In this document: one piece after another, positions 1-6,883 of the stretch
Position numbering within the stretch: the stretch's first letter is position 1
How the letters are laid out: each line of letters opens with the position of its first letter
Assembly: GCA_031261145.1 (NCBI GenBank)
Contig: JAISJX010000073.1
Span: 1-11,065 of the forward strand
Reading direction: 5' to 3'
From: Tannerella sp.
Lineage (GTDB): Bacteria > Bacteroidota > Bacteroidia > Bacteroidales > Tannerellaceae
DNA length: 11,065 nucleotides
The notes under the pieces: model-generated
The model's database searches: none
Told to the model about the DNA's origin: nothing
The model's input: only the letters and a program-made list of their open reading frames with translations
Program-made: the position numbers and the translations under genes

Positions 1-73
1 ATACCATCGGAGTAGCCGCAGCAAACAAACCTGCCAGGGCTATCCGGAAAATGATCTTGTTTATTTTATTCAT
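1..73 (-). CDS. N-terminal fragment of exported protein, probable TolC/CusC-type outer-membrane channel
   Basis: Only the first 24 codons lie in the window; the gene continues past base 1. The visible peptide starts MNKINKIIFRIALAG and continues with an Ala-rich hydrophobic stretch, which is a typical Sec signal peptide (basic N-terminus, then hydrophobic core). The ATG overlaps the end of the upstream pump gene by 8 bp (ATGAATAA, containing the pump's TAA stop), which implies translational coupling. In CzcCBA/CusCBA operons the third component is a TolC-family outer-membrane factor, so that is the best guess from context. No functional domain is visible, so the product assignment is inference; another exported protein is possible. 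Confidence 0.6.
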   Translation of the reverse strand, partial: MNKINKIIFRIALAGLFAAATPMV

Positions 74-3000
74 GCTCGTTCGTTATTTTATTCAATTTCA
101 TCTTTTCCAATAAATAATAGAGCGGAGGCAGCACATAAAGCGTGGTGATTGTACCGAACAGCAGGCCATAGACAATCACGGTCGCCAGCGGGCGCTGCAC
201 GTCCGAACCGATGCCGGTGGAAAGGGAGGCGGGCAACAAGCCCAGAATCGCCACGGTCGCCGTCATCAGCACCGGACGAAGACGGTGGGAAGCGCCGGAT
301 ACAACAGCCTCTTTCAGTTGCATACCTCTTTTCCTCAATACGTTAATATGAGAAATCATAATGACCCCATTCTGGATGGACACGCCGAAGAGCGCAATAA
401 ATCCGACCGCCGACGATACATTAAACGTCATGCCCCGGACGTTCAACGCCAACATTCCGCCGAACAATACCAGAGGCAACAGGGCGATAAGTAACCCCGC
501 CTGCCGGAAATCGCCAAACGCCCCGAACAACAGCAAAAACATCAATGCCAGCACAAACGGGACAAGCACCGCCAAACGGGAATAGGCGCGACTTTGGTTC
601 TCAAACTGTCCGTCCCAGTGCAGCCGGTAAAGCGTCTGGTCGTATTGGACATTTTCCTTGATTTTGCTTTTGGCCTCCTGCAAAAACGACGTCAGGTCGC
701 GTCCGCGCAGGTTGATACGGATGGTTAAGTTACGCCGGTTCATCTCGCGGGTGATGATGCTGGCGCCTGTCCGGGTATGAATCTCCGTCACTTGCGACAG
801 CGGAATCTTTGCGCCGGAACCGGAAGTAAGCATCAGATTGCCGATTTTCTCCGGCGAGTCACGATAGACTTCGTTGTAACGGGCAATCACATCATACACC
901 TTGCTGCCGATAAAAACCTGTGAAATAGCTTTACCGCCGATGACCACTTCGATCAGTTCGGAGACGTCCGCCACATTCAACCCGTATTGCGCAATTTTGT
1001 CGCGGTCGGCAACGATTTGCAACTGCGGCAGAGGCGGGTCTTGTTCAATCGCCACATCGGCGGCGCCCTGTATCTGTTTGAGGACGGCTTCCACCTCCTC
1101 AGCAATGCGCCGGGTTTCCGCTATATCCTCGCCGTACACTTTTAACGCCAAATCGCTGTGCGAACCGGCTATCTGGTCCATCACCATGTCGATAATCGGC
1201 TGTGAAAAGCCGACGCGGTAGCCGGGCATGGTCGCAATCTCGGCAGCCATGTCGTTAACCAGGTCTATTTTCCGGCGACCGTTTTTCCATTCGCCGTACG
1301 GTCGCAGTCCAACCGAACATTCTATATGGGAGGTTGTAAAAGCCTCCGCACCTTCATCGTCACGACCCATCTGCGTCATCACGTATGTCACTTCTTCATG
1401 CTTCGACAGGCGATACCGCATCGTATCGCTCATCTCCTGCGCCTTGTTCAGCGAAAGTCCCGGAGGCATCTGCACCTGTATCCAGATAGCGCCCTCGTCT
1501 AACGGCGGAAGAAAATCCTTCCCGACCGTCACACTTAATACGGCTGCCGCCGCCAGAATAACGATTATCGGAGCAAATACCTGTTTCGGACGCCGGAGAA
1601 TCGCTTCGGTTCCCTGTTTATATTTCTCCGTCAATTTTGCTAACCAACGGTTCTGATAGACCTTCTGCGGCTTGTGGTAAATGGCGTATGTGATTCCCGG
1701 AATCAGCAACAACGCAACCGCCAAAGCGCCCAACAAAGCATAACCGACCGTAAAAGCCATCGGCGTAAACAACTTTTTCTCAATACGCTCAAAAGCAAAT
1801 AACGGCGTATAAGCAATGATAATAATTAAGGTAGCGAAAAAAATCGGCTTGTAAACCTCCAGCACACGGCTGACAATGGATTTTTCTTCCAAAGGCGCAC
1901 TCGTATCATCTTCCCGCTTTTTCAGAATGGTTTCCATCATCACAATCGAACCGTCCACCAAGATACCGAAGTCGATAGCGCCCAGCGAAAGCAAGTTGGC
2001 CGGAACATCCGTCAACCACATCAGGATAAAGGCGATAAGCAACGAAACCGGAATCGTAATCGCCACCAGCAAAGCCCCCCGCCAACTTCCAAGGAAGATA
2101 ATCAACACCGCAATCACTAATATCATACCGAAGAACAACGTGTGCGAAACCGTATTCAGCGTCGTATTTACTAAGTTTGTGCGATCCATAAACGGATGAA
2201 TGGTCACGCCTTTCGGCAAAACTTCGTTATTGAGTTCGTCGATGGCGCTGTGTACCTCCGCCAGTACCTCCGACGGATTCTGGTAGCGCAACATCTGAAT
2301 AATGCCCTCTACGCCATCCGTATAATCATGGTCGGCGTCCGTAAATCCCAGAATGCCTTTTCGCTCAAGGTTCCCATATTTCAGCGTCCCAAGGTCTTTC
2401 AGAAAAACAGGAACGCCTTTCTCGGTCTTCACGACAATATTTTCCATATCCTTCAGGTCGCGAATCAGGCCGATACCGCGCACCACATAGCTCAAGTCGC
2501 CGCGGTCAAGCATACTTCCGCCCGCATTGGCGTTATTCCGCTCAATCGTTTCCGTCACGTCCGCCAGCGAAAGATTATACTGGTACAGTCTCATCGGGTC
2601 GATTTCGACCTGGTACTGCGTCGTAATCCCGCCGAAATTACTGACATCCGCAATGCCGCTTATTTGCCTCAAGCGGGGAATGATGACCCATTTATTCAAA
2701 TCCGTCAATTCGCGCAATGTATGATTTTTGCTTTCAATCACATAGCGGTAAATCTCACCGGTCGGCGAAGTCAGGGGATTCAGTTCCGGCTGTGCGCCGT
2801 AAGGCAAATCCACGTTGCTGATGCGTTCCGTCACCCGCTGGCGCGCCCAGTAATCGTCTTTCTCATCATTGAAAACCAACATGATGATGGACAGTCCAAA
2901 GGTATTTTTACTGCGCATCACATGCAGGTTCGGTATCCCGTTCAGTTCCCGCTCTAATGGAATCGTAATCTGTTGCTCCATCTCTTCGGCCGCAAGTCCG

Positions 3001-3158
3001 GGCACCTGCGTCACGACTTGCACCGTCACGTCGGCAATATCGGGATAAGCGTCAATGGAAAGCCTCGTCCATGCGTAAATGCCAAACAGGGATATAATTA
3101 TAAAAATAGTAGCCATCAACCACCGTCGGTTGATAAGCATCGTTATCAGTTTTTCCAT
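66..3158 (-). CDS. czcA: CzcA/CusA-family heavy-metal efflux RND transporter
   Basis: Inner-membrane proton/metal antiporter that drives metal ions out through a tripartite pump. The protein is 1030 aa, normal for the HME-RND family. It has a first helix near residues 11-31, a large periplasmic domain, a helix cluster at about 335-490, a second periplasmic loop, and a last helix cluster at about 860-1015. Helix 4 carries DFGILVDGSIVMME (about 396-409), so D396, D402 and E409 have the same spacing as the essential D402, D408 and E415 of Cupriavidus CzcA. The segment aligning with the CusA Met573 region reads TTSHIECSV and lacks that Met, so a divalent-metal (CzcA-like) substrate is favoured; this is inference. 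I chose the ATG start (MEKLITML). A TTG two codons upstream (3164) would overlap the adaptor gene by 4 bp. The gene is tightly coupled to the adaptor upstream and the exported protein downstream. Confidence 0.95.
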   Translation of the reverse strand: MEKLITMLINRRWLMATIFIIISLFGIYAWTRLSIDAYPDIADVTVQVVTQVPGLAAEEMEQQITIPLERELNGIPNLHVMRSKNTFGLSIIMLVFNDEKDDYWARQRVTERISNVDLPYGAQPELNPLTSPTGEIYRYVIESKNHTLRELTDLNKWVIIPRLRQISGIADVSNFGGITTQYQVEIDPMRLYQYNLSLADVTETIERNNANAGGSMLDRGDLSYVVRGIGLIRDLKDMENIVVKTEKGVPVFLKDLGTLKYGNLERKGILGFTDADHDYTDGVEGIIQMLRYQNPSEVLAEVHSAIDELNNEVLPKGVTIHPFMDRTNLVNTTLNTVSHTLFFGMILVIAVLIIFLGSWRGALLVAITIPVSLLIAFILMWLTDVPANLLSLGAIDFGILVDGSIVMMETILKKREDDTSAPLEEKSIVSRVLEVYKPIFFATLIIIIAYTPLFAFERIEKKLFTPMAFTVGYALLGALAVALLLIPGITYAIYHKPQKVYQNRWLAKLTEKYKQGTEAILRRPKQVFAPIIVILAAAAVLSVTVGKDFLPPLDEGAIWIQVQMPPGLSLNKAQEMSDTMRYRLSKHEEVTYVMTQMGRDDEGAEAFTTSHIECSVGLRPYGEWKNGRRKIDLVNDMAAEIATMPGYRVGFSQPIIDMVMDQIAGSHSDLALKVYGEDIAETRRIAEEVEAVLKQIQGAADVAIEQDPPLPQLQIVADRDKIAQYGLNVADVSELIEVVIGGKAISQVFIGSKVYDVIARYNEVYRDSPEKIGNLMLTSGSGAKIPLSQVTEIHTRTGASIITREMNRRNLTIRINLRGRDLTSFLQEAKSKIKENVQYDQTLYRLHWDGQFENQSRAYSRLAVLVPFVLALMFLLLFGAFGDFRQAGLLIALLPLVLFGGMLALNVRGMTFNVSSAVGFIALFGVSIQNGVIMISHINVLRKRGMQLKEAVVSGASHRLRPVLMTATVAILGLLPASLSTGIGSDVQRPLATVIVYGLLFGTITTLYVLPPLYYLLEKMKLNKITNEHE

Positions 3159-3160
3159 AC

Positions 3161-4267
3161 TCAAATCCCCATCATATAAATGCCGCCGCCGGAGACGATT
3201 ATCTCACCGGCTTCCAATCCTTTGCTAATCATCGTTTCGTTCGGGCCGGCCGTGACCGTTTCGACAAAACGCTTGACATATTGATTTTTACCGGTCTGCA
3301 CATACACATACGTTCCGGCTTCCGATTGCAACAGGGCGGACGACGGCGCCACAATCGCGTCCACCGGCGCATTGATAAAATGAACCCCGGCAAACATGCC
3401 CGGCTTGAGCTTGCGGTCTTTGTTGTCGCACTCCACCAACACCTCGATGGAACGGGTTTCTTCGTCCAGCAATTCGCCGATATGATAGACGCGCCCGGTA
3501 ATCTCCTCGCCGACATTGGATTCTGTCGTAATCCGCACCTGGTCGTCCGGATGGATCGAGGAAATATATTTTTCCTTTACCTGCGCCACCACCCATACTT
3601 TGCTGAGTTCCGCCACGATTAGCAGCGGCTCGGAGTCGCTTTTGACGTATTGCCCCAACACGATATTATTCTTAACAATTTCGCCGGCAATGGGCGAAAC
3701 AATCTTCAACGCTTGTCCCATAACTAATTCATCCGGGTTGATCTGGAACATGTTCATGCCCGCAAGCGCATTTTCAAACTCTTTATCAGCCAATGCATGG
3801 CTGGTCTCGGCTTCTTCCAATTCTTTTTGCACGCCAACGCCATGCTGCACCAAATCTTTTTGGCGTTGCAGCTCGATTTCCGTCAAATTTTGAGTTTGGA
3901 GCGTCTGGAAATAGTTTTTAGACGCTTCATAAAAATCAGCCGAACTAAGTTCAAAAACAGGCGTACCCGCACTGACTTTCTGTCCGAGCCGGACAGCCGA
4001 ACGGACAATCCGCCCGTCAAAAGGAGGCGCAATCTCCGCTAAACAGCCCGTAACCGCCCTGACAGTCCCCGTCGTACGAAACTCGGCGCTATAGGGTTGC
4101 GGTTGAATGGTTTTCAACTCTATTTTTGAAAGTATGGGCGAATTATCCGGGATGCACAATGTTTCTCCCTGATAAAAAACGCCGCTGTTTTCCTCTTGCG
4201 ACTTTTGTGAATGACAACCGACCAGCAAGAGGCTATAAATAAATGTATATATTCCTATTTTCTTCAT
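3161..4267 (-). CDS. RND efflux periplasmic adaptor (CusB/CzcB/HlyD family) lipoprotein
   Basis: This 368-aa adaptor links the RND pump to the outer-membrane channel. It begins MKKIGIYTFIYSLLLVGC, a lipoprotein signal with lipobox LVGC and lipidated Cys18. There is no acidic motif after the Cys, so it should stay on the periplasmic side. The family order is visible: a lipoyl/barrel-sandwich half near 76-110 (APPFDGRI...VRLGQKVSAGTPVFEL), a helical hairpin at about 111-180, the second lipoyl half at 188-215 (VSPIAGEIVKNNIVLGQYV), a beta-barrel at about 222-298 (VWVVAQVKEKY; LKPGMFAGV), and a membrane-proximal domain to the end. An in-frame start nine codons upstream would put a polar tail before the signal peptide, so the MKK start is preferred. 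The stop lies 2 bp before the pump ATG. No CusB-like Met cluster is seen in the N-terminal stretch, in line with a CzcB-type role. Confidence 0.93.
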   Translation of the reverse strand: MKKIGIYTFIYSLLLVGCHSQKSQEENSGVFYQGETLCIPDNSPILSKIELKTIQPQPYSAEFRTTGTVRAVTGCLAEIAPPFDGRIVRSAVRLGQKVSAGTPVFELSSADFYEASKNYFQTLQTQNLTEIELQRQKDLVQHGVGVQKELEEAETSHALADKEFENALAGMNMFQINPDELVMGQALKIVSPIAGEIVKNNIVLGQYVKSDSEPLLIVAELSKVWVVAQVKEKYISSIHPDDQVRITTESNVGEEITGRVYHIGELLDEETRSIEVLVECDNKDRKLKPGMFAGVHFINAPVDAIVAPSSALLQSEAGTYVYVQTGKNQYVKRFVETVTAGPNETMISKGLEAGEIIVSGGGIYMMGI

Positions 4268-4306
4268 AACATGAAATTCTATAATCCAACGCACGGTTAT
4301 TGGTTT

Positions 4307-4327
4307 TTAGCTATTAGCTTTTTAGCT
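4307..4327. repeat. Three TTAGCT microrepeats
   Basis: TTAGCT occurs at 4307-4312, 4314-4319 and 4322-4327, at spacings of 7 and 8 bp, in an AT-rich setting just upstream of the adaptor start (minus strand: AGCTAA three times). It could be a protein binding site in the adaptor leader or merely low-complexity sequence; nothing in the window decides this. Confidence 0.45.
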
Positions 4328-4402
4328 TACTAAAAGATGCACCTGAAATAACAGGGCGCGAGATTAATTGTTTATAAAATAATTTTTGGGTTTGTTTGTT
4401 TT

Positions 4403-4461
4403 ATCCTGTAAATCCACCCCAACCGGCGGTGTAGAACACCGACAGGCGATTCTATAAATCC
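4403..4461. repeat. Direct repeat flanking a small hairpin
   Basis: The 13-mers ATCCTGTAAATCC (4403-4415) and ATTCTATAAATCC (4449-4461) differ at two positions and stand 46 bp apart. Between them, CGGTGTAGAACACCG (4427-4441) forms a 6-bp stem with a 3-nt loop. No T-run follows on either strand, so it is not an intrinsic terminator. It may be a transcript-processing or regulatory structure, or the remains of a dispersed repeat. Confidence 0.4.
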
Positions 4462-4503
4462 GGGTGAGGACAAATGATTCGTCCCACAAACAAGACGGAT
4501 ATT

Positions 4504-4857
4504 TCAGGAAAAGACGGGAGGCGCCCGTAGCGAGATGTAATCCAAACCGGATGTTTCCGCTTTCACCGATAGTTTCTCCTGTAGAAAAACAGCTAACAGA
4601 CAAAGTATCAGCAAAGCGATGGAAAATAATACCGGTTCTGAAACCAATAAAGTTGAAAGTCCCGATATTAAGGTCAGTTCGTTGGCGGTGTGGGTTCCCG
4701 TTTCGGAATGCTGGCCTGCATAAATGTGCGAGTGTACAATCGTAACGCCGTTAATGATATGGTAATGGTAGAAAAAGCTGATGTTCACGTAATAAGACAT
4801 GAATATCATCAACAGGACAATCGTTAAGGATTGAGTAAATTTTCTACGTACCCGCAT
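4504..4857 (-). CDS. Small His-rich membrane protein of heavy-metal efflux operon
   Basis: This 117-aa protein has a basic N-terminus, a first hydrophobic segment at about 10-30, and a second at about 76-93. Between them lies a His-rich loop: HYHIINGVTIVHSHIY, then HSETGTH, with H31, H33, H42, H44, H50 and H56. It ends SLRAPPVFS. As I recall, short Bacteroidetes proteins with HSH motifs and a SLRAPP-like end are common next to CusBA/CzcBA genes, but no function is established for them. The orientation of the loop, probably periplasmic, and a metal-binding or metal-handoff role are inference. The ATG at 4857 is preferred because the in-frame TTG at 4881 would overlap the -7 promoter element. 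It is the first gene of the metal operon. Confidence 0.75.
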   Translation of the reverse strand: MRVRRKFTQSLTIVLLMIFMSYYVNISFFYHYHIINGVTIVHSHIYAGQHSETGTHTANELTLISGLSTLLVSEPVLFSIALLILCLLAVFLQEKLSVKAETSGLDYISLRAPPVFS

Positions 4858-4878
4858 AGTTATACTTAAAATTTTGTG

Positions 4879-4886
4879 CAAAGATA
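4879..4886 (-). promoter_or_regulatory. Bacteroidetes -7 promoter element of the metal operon
   Basis: On the minus strand TATCTTTG matches the Bacteroidetes -7 consensus TAnnTTTG and is followed by CA, usual near the start point. The ATG of the His-rich gene lies 21 bp downstream, giving a very short leader. No good TTTG sits at the usual -33 distance, so the promoter may be weak or activator-dependent. Confidence 0.55.
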
Positions 4887-4962
4887 GGCTATATTTTCAA
4901 ATATTCGGCCTTTATATCGCCTTTTAGAAAAAAATTACGGCAAAAAAGATGATTTTTTCAGA

Positions 4963-4978
4963 TACTTTTGTAATTTTG
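4963..4978 (+). promoter_or_regulatory. Two abutting -7-like elements upstream of the TolB-like gene
   Basis: TACTTTTG (4963-4970) and TAATTTTG (4971-4978) both match TAnnTTTG and adjoin each other. Transcription from the second would start near 4985 and give a leader of about 90 nt. No clear TTTG is seen at the -33 distance for either one. This is the only strong promoter-like motif between the divergent operons on this strand. Confidence 0.45.
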
Positions 4979-4979
4979 T

Positions 4980-4992
4980 CCCATCCGATGGG
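4980..4992. promoter_or_regulatory. Palindrome at the predicted transcription start
   Basis: CCCATC-C-GATGGG is a perfect 6-bp inverted repeat around one base, 1 bp downstream of the second -7 element and therefore over the expected start point. It could be an operator or the 5' hairpin of the mRNA. It may be chance; a 6-bp arm is short. Confidence 0.3.
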
Positions 4993-5076
4993 GAACGGGT
5001 AATTAAACAGAAAGTTCACAATCGAACTGTCATGAATCAGCGTATTTTTTTACAAACTATTTAATTGGACAAAATT

Positions 5077-6579
5077 ATGAAATCAGGAGTATTAAGTTTT
5101 AAGGTGTTAGTCATTCTTATTGTATCGTTCTTTTTCGTAAGCGTGAGCGCTTCAAACGACGGGGGCGGCGGTTTATTTGAAAATTCCGGGGATATCGGCA
5201 GTCCCCAATTGAAAGGAAGTTTTAGCTACAACACTTCCACAAAGGTATATACGCTTACCGGAGCAGGTACAAACCTGTGGGCGGAACAGGACGAATTTTT
5301 CATGGCATGGAAAAAAGAATCCGGTAACTTCTCGCTTTCCGCCAGGATTGCGTTTGAGGGAAAAGGAGTGAATCCGCACCGGAAACTGGGCGTCATGATC
5401 CGTGAATCGCTTACGGGAGCATCGAAGTATGCGGATGTAGCCATCCACGGCGACGGTTTGACGTCTCTCCAGTATCGCAAAGCAACCGGTCAGGAAACCA
5501 GCGAAGTGGTCGCCGCAAACAAAAGCGCCGATCATATCACCTTGGAACGGATTGGAAATAAAATCATCATGAAAACAGGTATTGGCCAATTCGCACAGGA
5601 AGCGACCGGCGAAATCGAACTTAATTTTTCCGGCACCTGCTATATTGGCCTGTTCGTTTGCTCCCACGAGTCGAATGTGATAGAAAAGGTGTATTTCTCT
5701 GACGTGCAGTATAAATCGTACCCGCCACAGAGCAATGTGACAAGTGTTTTGGAAATCATGGACGCGACTAACGGACATCGCACCATCGTGAAAGAATTTC
5801 CGTATCTGATTGAAGCGCCCAACTGGACGCCCGATGGCAAATGGCTGATTTATAACAGCGGCGGCAAACTATACAAGATTTCGCCCACGTCGCCGGGAGA
5901 GTCGATTCCAATCAATACCGGTTTTGCCTCCCGGTGCAATAACGACCATTTGCTCACCACCGACGGCCAGCAAATAGCTATCAGTCACGGCACCAAAGAA
6001 GATTCCCGGTCGCGCGTATATACGGTGCCCATCGAAGGAGGCGTTCCAAGGCTTATCACGCCCCTGTCGCCGAGTTATTTGCACGGATGGAGTCCCGACA
6101 GCAAATATTTGGCCTACTGCGCCGAGAGAAACGGGAATTTCGACGTATATATCATTCCGGCGGAAGGCGGAGAAGAAATCCGCCTGACAACAGACAAAGG
6201 CTTGGACGATGGCCCGGAATATTCGCCCGACGGTCAATCTATCTGGTTTAATTCCGTACGTAGCGGCCTGATGCAGGTGTGGCGCATGAAACCGGACGGT
6301 TCGGGACAAACGCAAATCACGTTCGACGAAGAAAGTAACGCATGGTTTCCGCATGTTTCGCCTGATGGGAAACAAGTTATCTATATCACGTACAAAAAAG
6401 GAGACTTGGCTCCGGATCAACACCTTCCCAATAAGAATGTGGAACTTCGCCTGATACCGGCAACGGGCGGCGAACCCAAAACGTTAGCCAGGCTATTTGG
6501 CGGACAAGGAACAATCAACGTAAATTCATGGGCGCCGGACAGTAAACGGGTGGCATTTGTCAGTTACCGGCTGAATTAA
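5077..6579 (+). CDS. Exported TolB-like beta-propeller protein with N-terminal DUF1349/LamG-like domain
   Basis: The protein is 500 aa. Residues 1-25 form a Sec signal peptide (MKSGVLSF, a hydrophobic core, then SVSAS) with no lipobox Cys. Residues about 48-215 resemble a DUF1349/concanavalin-like sandwich: GAGTNLWAEQDEFFMAW, then GVMIRESL, then LQYRK. Residues about 240-500 hold six PD40/WD40-like repeats as in TolB: NWTPDGKWLIY, LLTTDGQQIAIS, GWSPDSKYLAY, YSPDGQSIWF, VSPDGKQVIY and WAPDSKRVAF. TolB binds Pal and works with the Tol motor in Proteobacteria, but no Pal gene is seen here, so the partner is unknown; carbohydrate or protein binding is possible. I start at the ATG; an in-frame TTG four codons upstream lacks support. 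It is a single-gene unit with its own promoter-like motifs and terminator, next to the exb/tonB operon. Confidence 0.85.
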   Translation: MKSGVLSFKVLVILIVSFFFVSVSASNDGGGGLFENSGDIGSPQLKGSFSYNTSTKVYTLTGAGTNLWAEQDEFFMAWKKESGNFSLSARIAFEGKGVNPHRKLGVMIRESLTGASKYADVAIHGDGLTSLQYRKATGQETSEVVAANKSADHITLERIGNKIIMKTGIGQFAQEATGEIELNFSGTCYIGLFVCSHESNVIEKVYFSDVQYKSYPPQSNVTSVLEIMDATNGHRTIVKEFPYLIEAPNWTPDGKWLIYNSGGKLYKISPTSPGESIPINTGFASRCNNDHLLTTDGQQIAISHGTKEDSRSRVYTVPIEGGVPRLITPLSPSYLHGWSPDSKYLAYCAERNGNFDVYIIPAEGGEEIRLTTDKGLDDGPEYSPDGQSIWFNSVRSGLMQVWRMKPDGSGQTQITFDEESNAWFPHVSPDGKQVIYITYKKGDLAPDQHLPNKNVELRLIPATGGEPKTLARLFGGQGTINVNSWAPDSKRVAFVSYRLN

Positions 6580-6604
6580 AATTTTCTGCCGGTCATCGAA
6601 AATC

Positions 6605-6629
6605 AAAGGGCTAATTCGCCCTTTTTTTT
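6605..6629 (+). terminator. Intrinsic terminator after the TolB-like gene
   Basis: AAAGGGC (6605-6611) pairs with GCCCTTT (6618-6624) around the loop TAATTC, and eight T's run to 6629. It lies 26 bp past the stop codon and separates this gene from the exb/tonB operon. Confidence 0.85.
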
Positions 6630-6692
6630 GTATAACGAAGCGTATTTTTTTCCTTTTATATTACAAATATTCCTAATTTTTTTCAAGTTTTA

Positions 6693-6722
6693 TTTGGGCT
6701 TTAAAAAAAATTACTACCTTTG
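6693..6722 (+). promoter_or_regulatory. Distal promoter (P1) of the exbB-exbD-tonB operon
   Basis: TTTG at 6693-6696 serves as the -33 element and TACCTTTG at 6715-6722 as the -7 element, with an 18-bp A-rich spacer. This is close to the Bacteroidetes consensus TTTG / TAnnTTTG. It lies in copy A of the duplication and would give a leader of about 155 nt. Confidence 0.75.
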
Positions 6723-6781
6723 CACCGTTATTCATGAAACATAAAAATAAATAAACGAATAAATTTTCTCCTCAAATTTTA

Positions 6782-6809
6782 TTTGGTTAAAAAAAAAATA
6801 GTACCTTTG
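6782..6809 (+). promoter_or_regulatory. Proximal promoter (P2) of the exbB-exbD-tonB operon
   Basis: TTTG at 6782-6785 and TACCTTTG at 6802-6809 repeat the P1 motifs with a 16-bp spacer, shorter than the usual range, so this copy may be weaker. It lies in copy B and would give a leader of about 70 nt before the exbB ATG at 6884, which has no recognisable Shine-Dalgarno. Confidence 0.7.
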
Positions 6810-6883
6810 CGCCGTTTTTTCATTAAATATAGGTGAATAAACGAATAGATATTATTTAATAACTAACTAAAAAACAGTGTTTT

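Larger units (their letters stand above)
4268..4503. other. Intergenic gap inside the metal operon, no gene
   Basis: These 236 bp lie between the His-rich protein and the adaptor. No credible reading frame fits. On the minus strand I find no TAnnTTTG promoter here, so the adaptor may be read from the promoter at 4879-4886 or from an unrecognised one. The gap holds three TTAGCT motifs (4307-4327) and a repeat-hairpin-repeat block (4403-4461). No intrinsic terminator with a T-run is seen. Confidence 0.6.
6683..6850. repeat. Imperfect tandem duplication of a promoter segment
   Basis: Copy A (6683-6764) and copy B (6772-6850) share, in the same order, a TCAA-TTTTATTTGG block, a long A-run, TACCTTTGC-CCG, and AATAAACGAATA-AT. 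The offset falls from 89 to 86 bp along the alignment because of small indels. Divergence is spread over both copies, so the duplication is not very recent. Copy A alone carries a tiny frame ATG-AAA-CAT-AAA-AAT-AAA-TAA (6734-6754); in copy B its ATG is ATT. Confidence 0.8.

Noticed and set aside
2196..2957. Plus-strand open frame of 253 codons
   Set aside because: It lies antisense within the RND pump gene, whose protein is family-typical along its whole length; the antisense product matches no family I know and has an odd composition.
4268..4503. Possible metal or cobalamin riboswitch in the operon gap
   Set aside because: I looked for cobalamin-riboswitch-like conserved boxes on the minus strand and found none; only one short hairpin is present.
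4464..4745. Plus-strand and minus-strand frames around the end of the His-rich gene
   Set aside because: They overlap the 3' part of the His-rich gene and the repeat block, and lack a promoter, start context or recognisable motifs.
4942..4958. A6-GATGA-T6 inverted repeat as a terminator
   Set aside because: The stem is only A-T pairs with no GC core, and it sits in a divergent promoter region where no transcript needs ending.
5173..5778. Minus-strand open frame of 201 codons
   Set aside because: It is antisense to the TolB-like gene, whose signal peptide, sandwich domain and PD40 repeats are clear. No domain is seen in the antisense product.
6734..6754. Six-codon frame in promoter copy A as a leader peptide
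   Set aside because: Its composition (KHKNK) simply reflects A-rich leader DNA, and its ATG is absent from copy B; a role is not supported.
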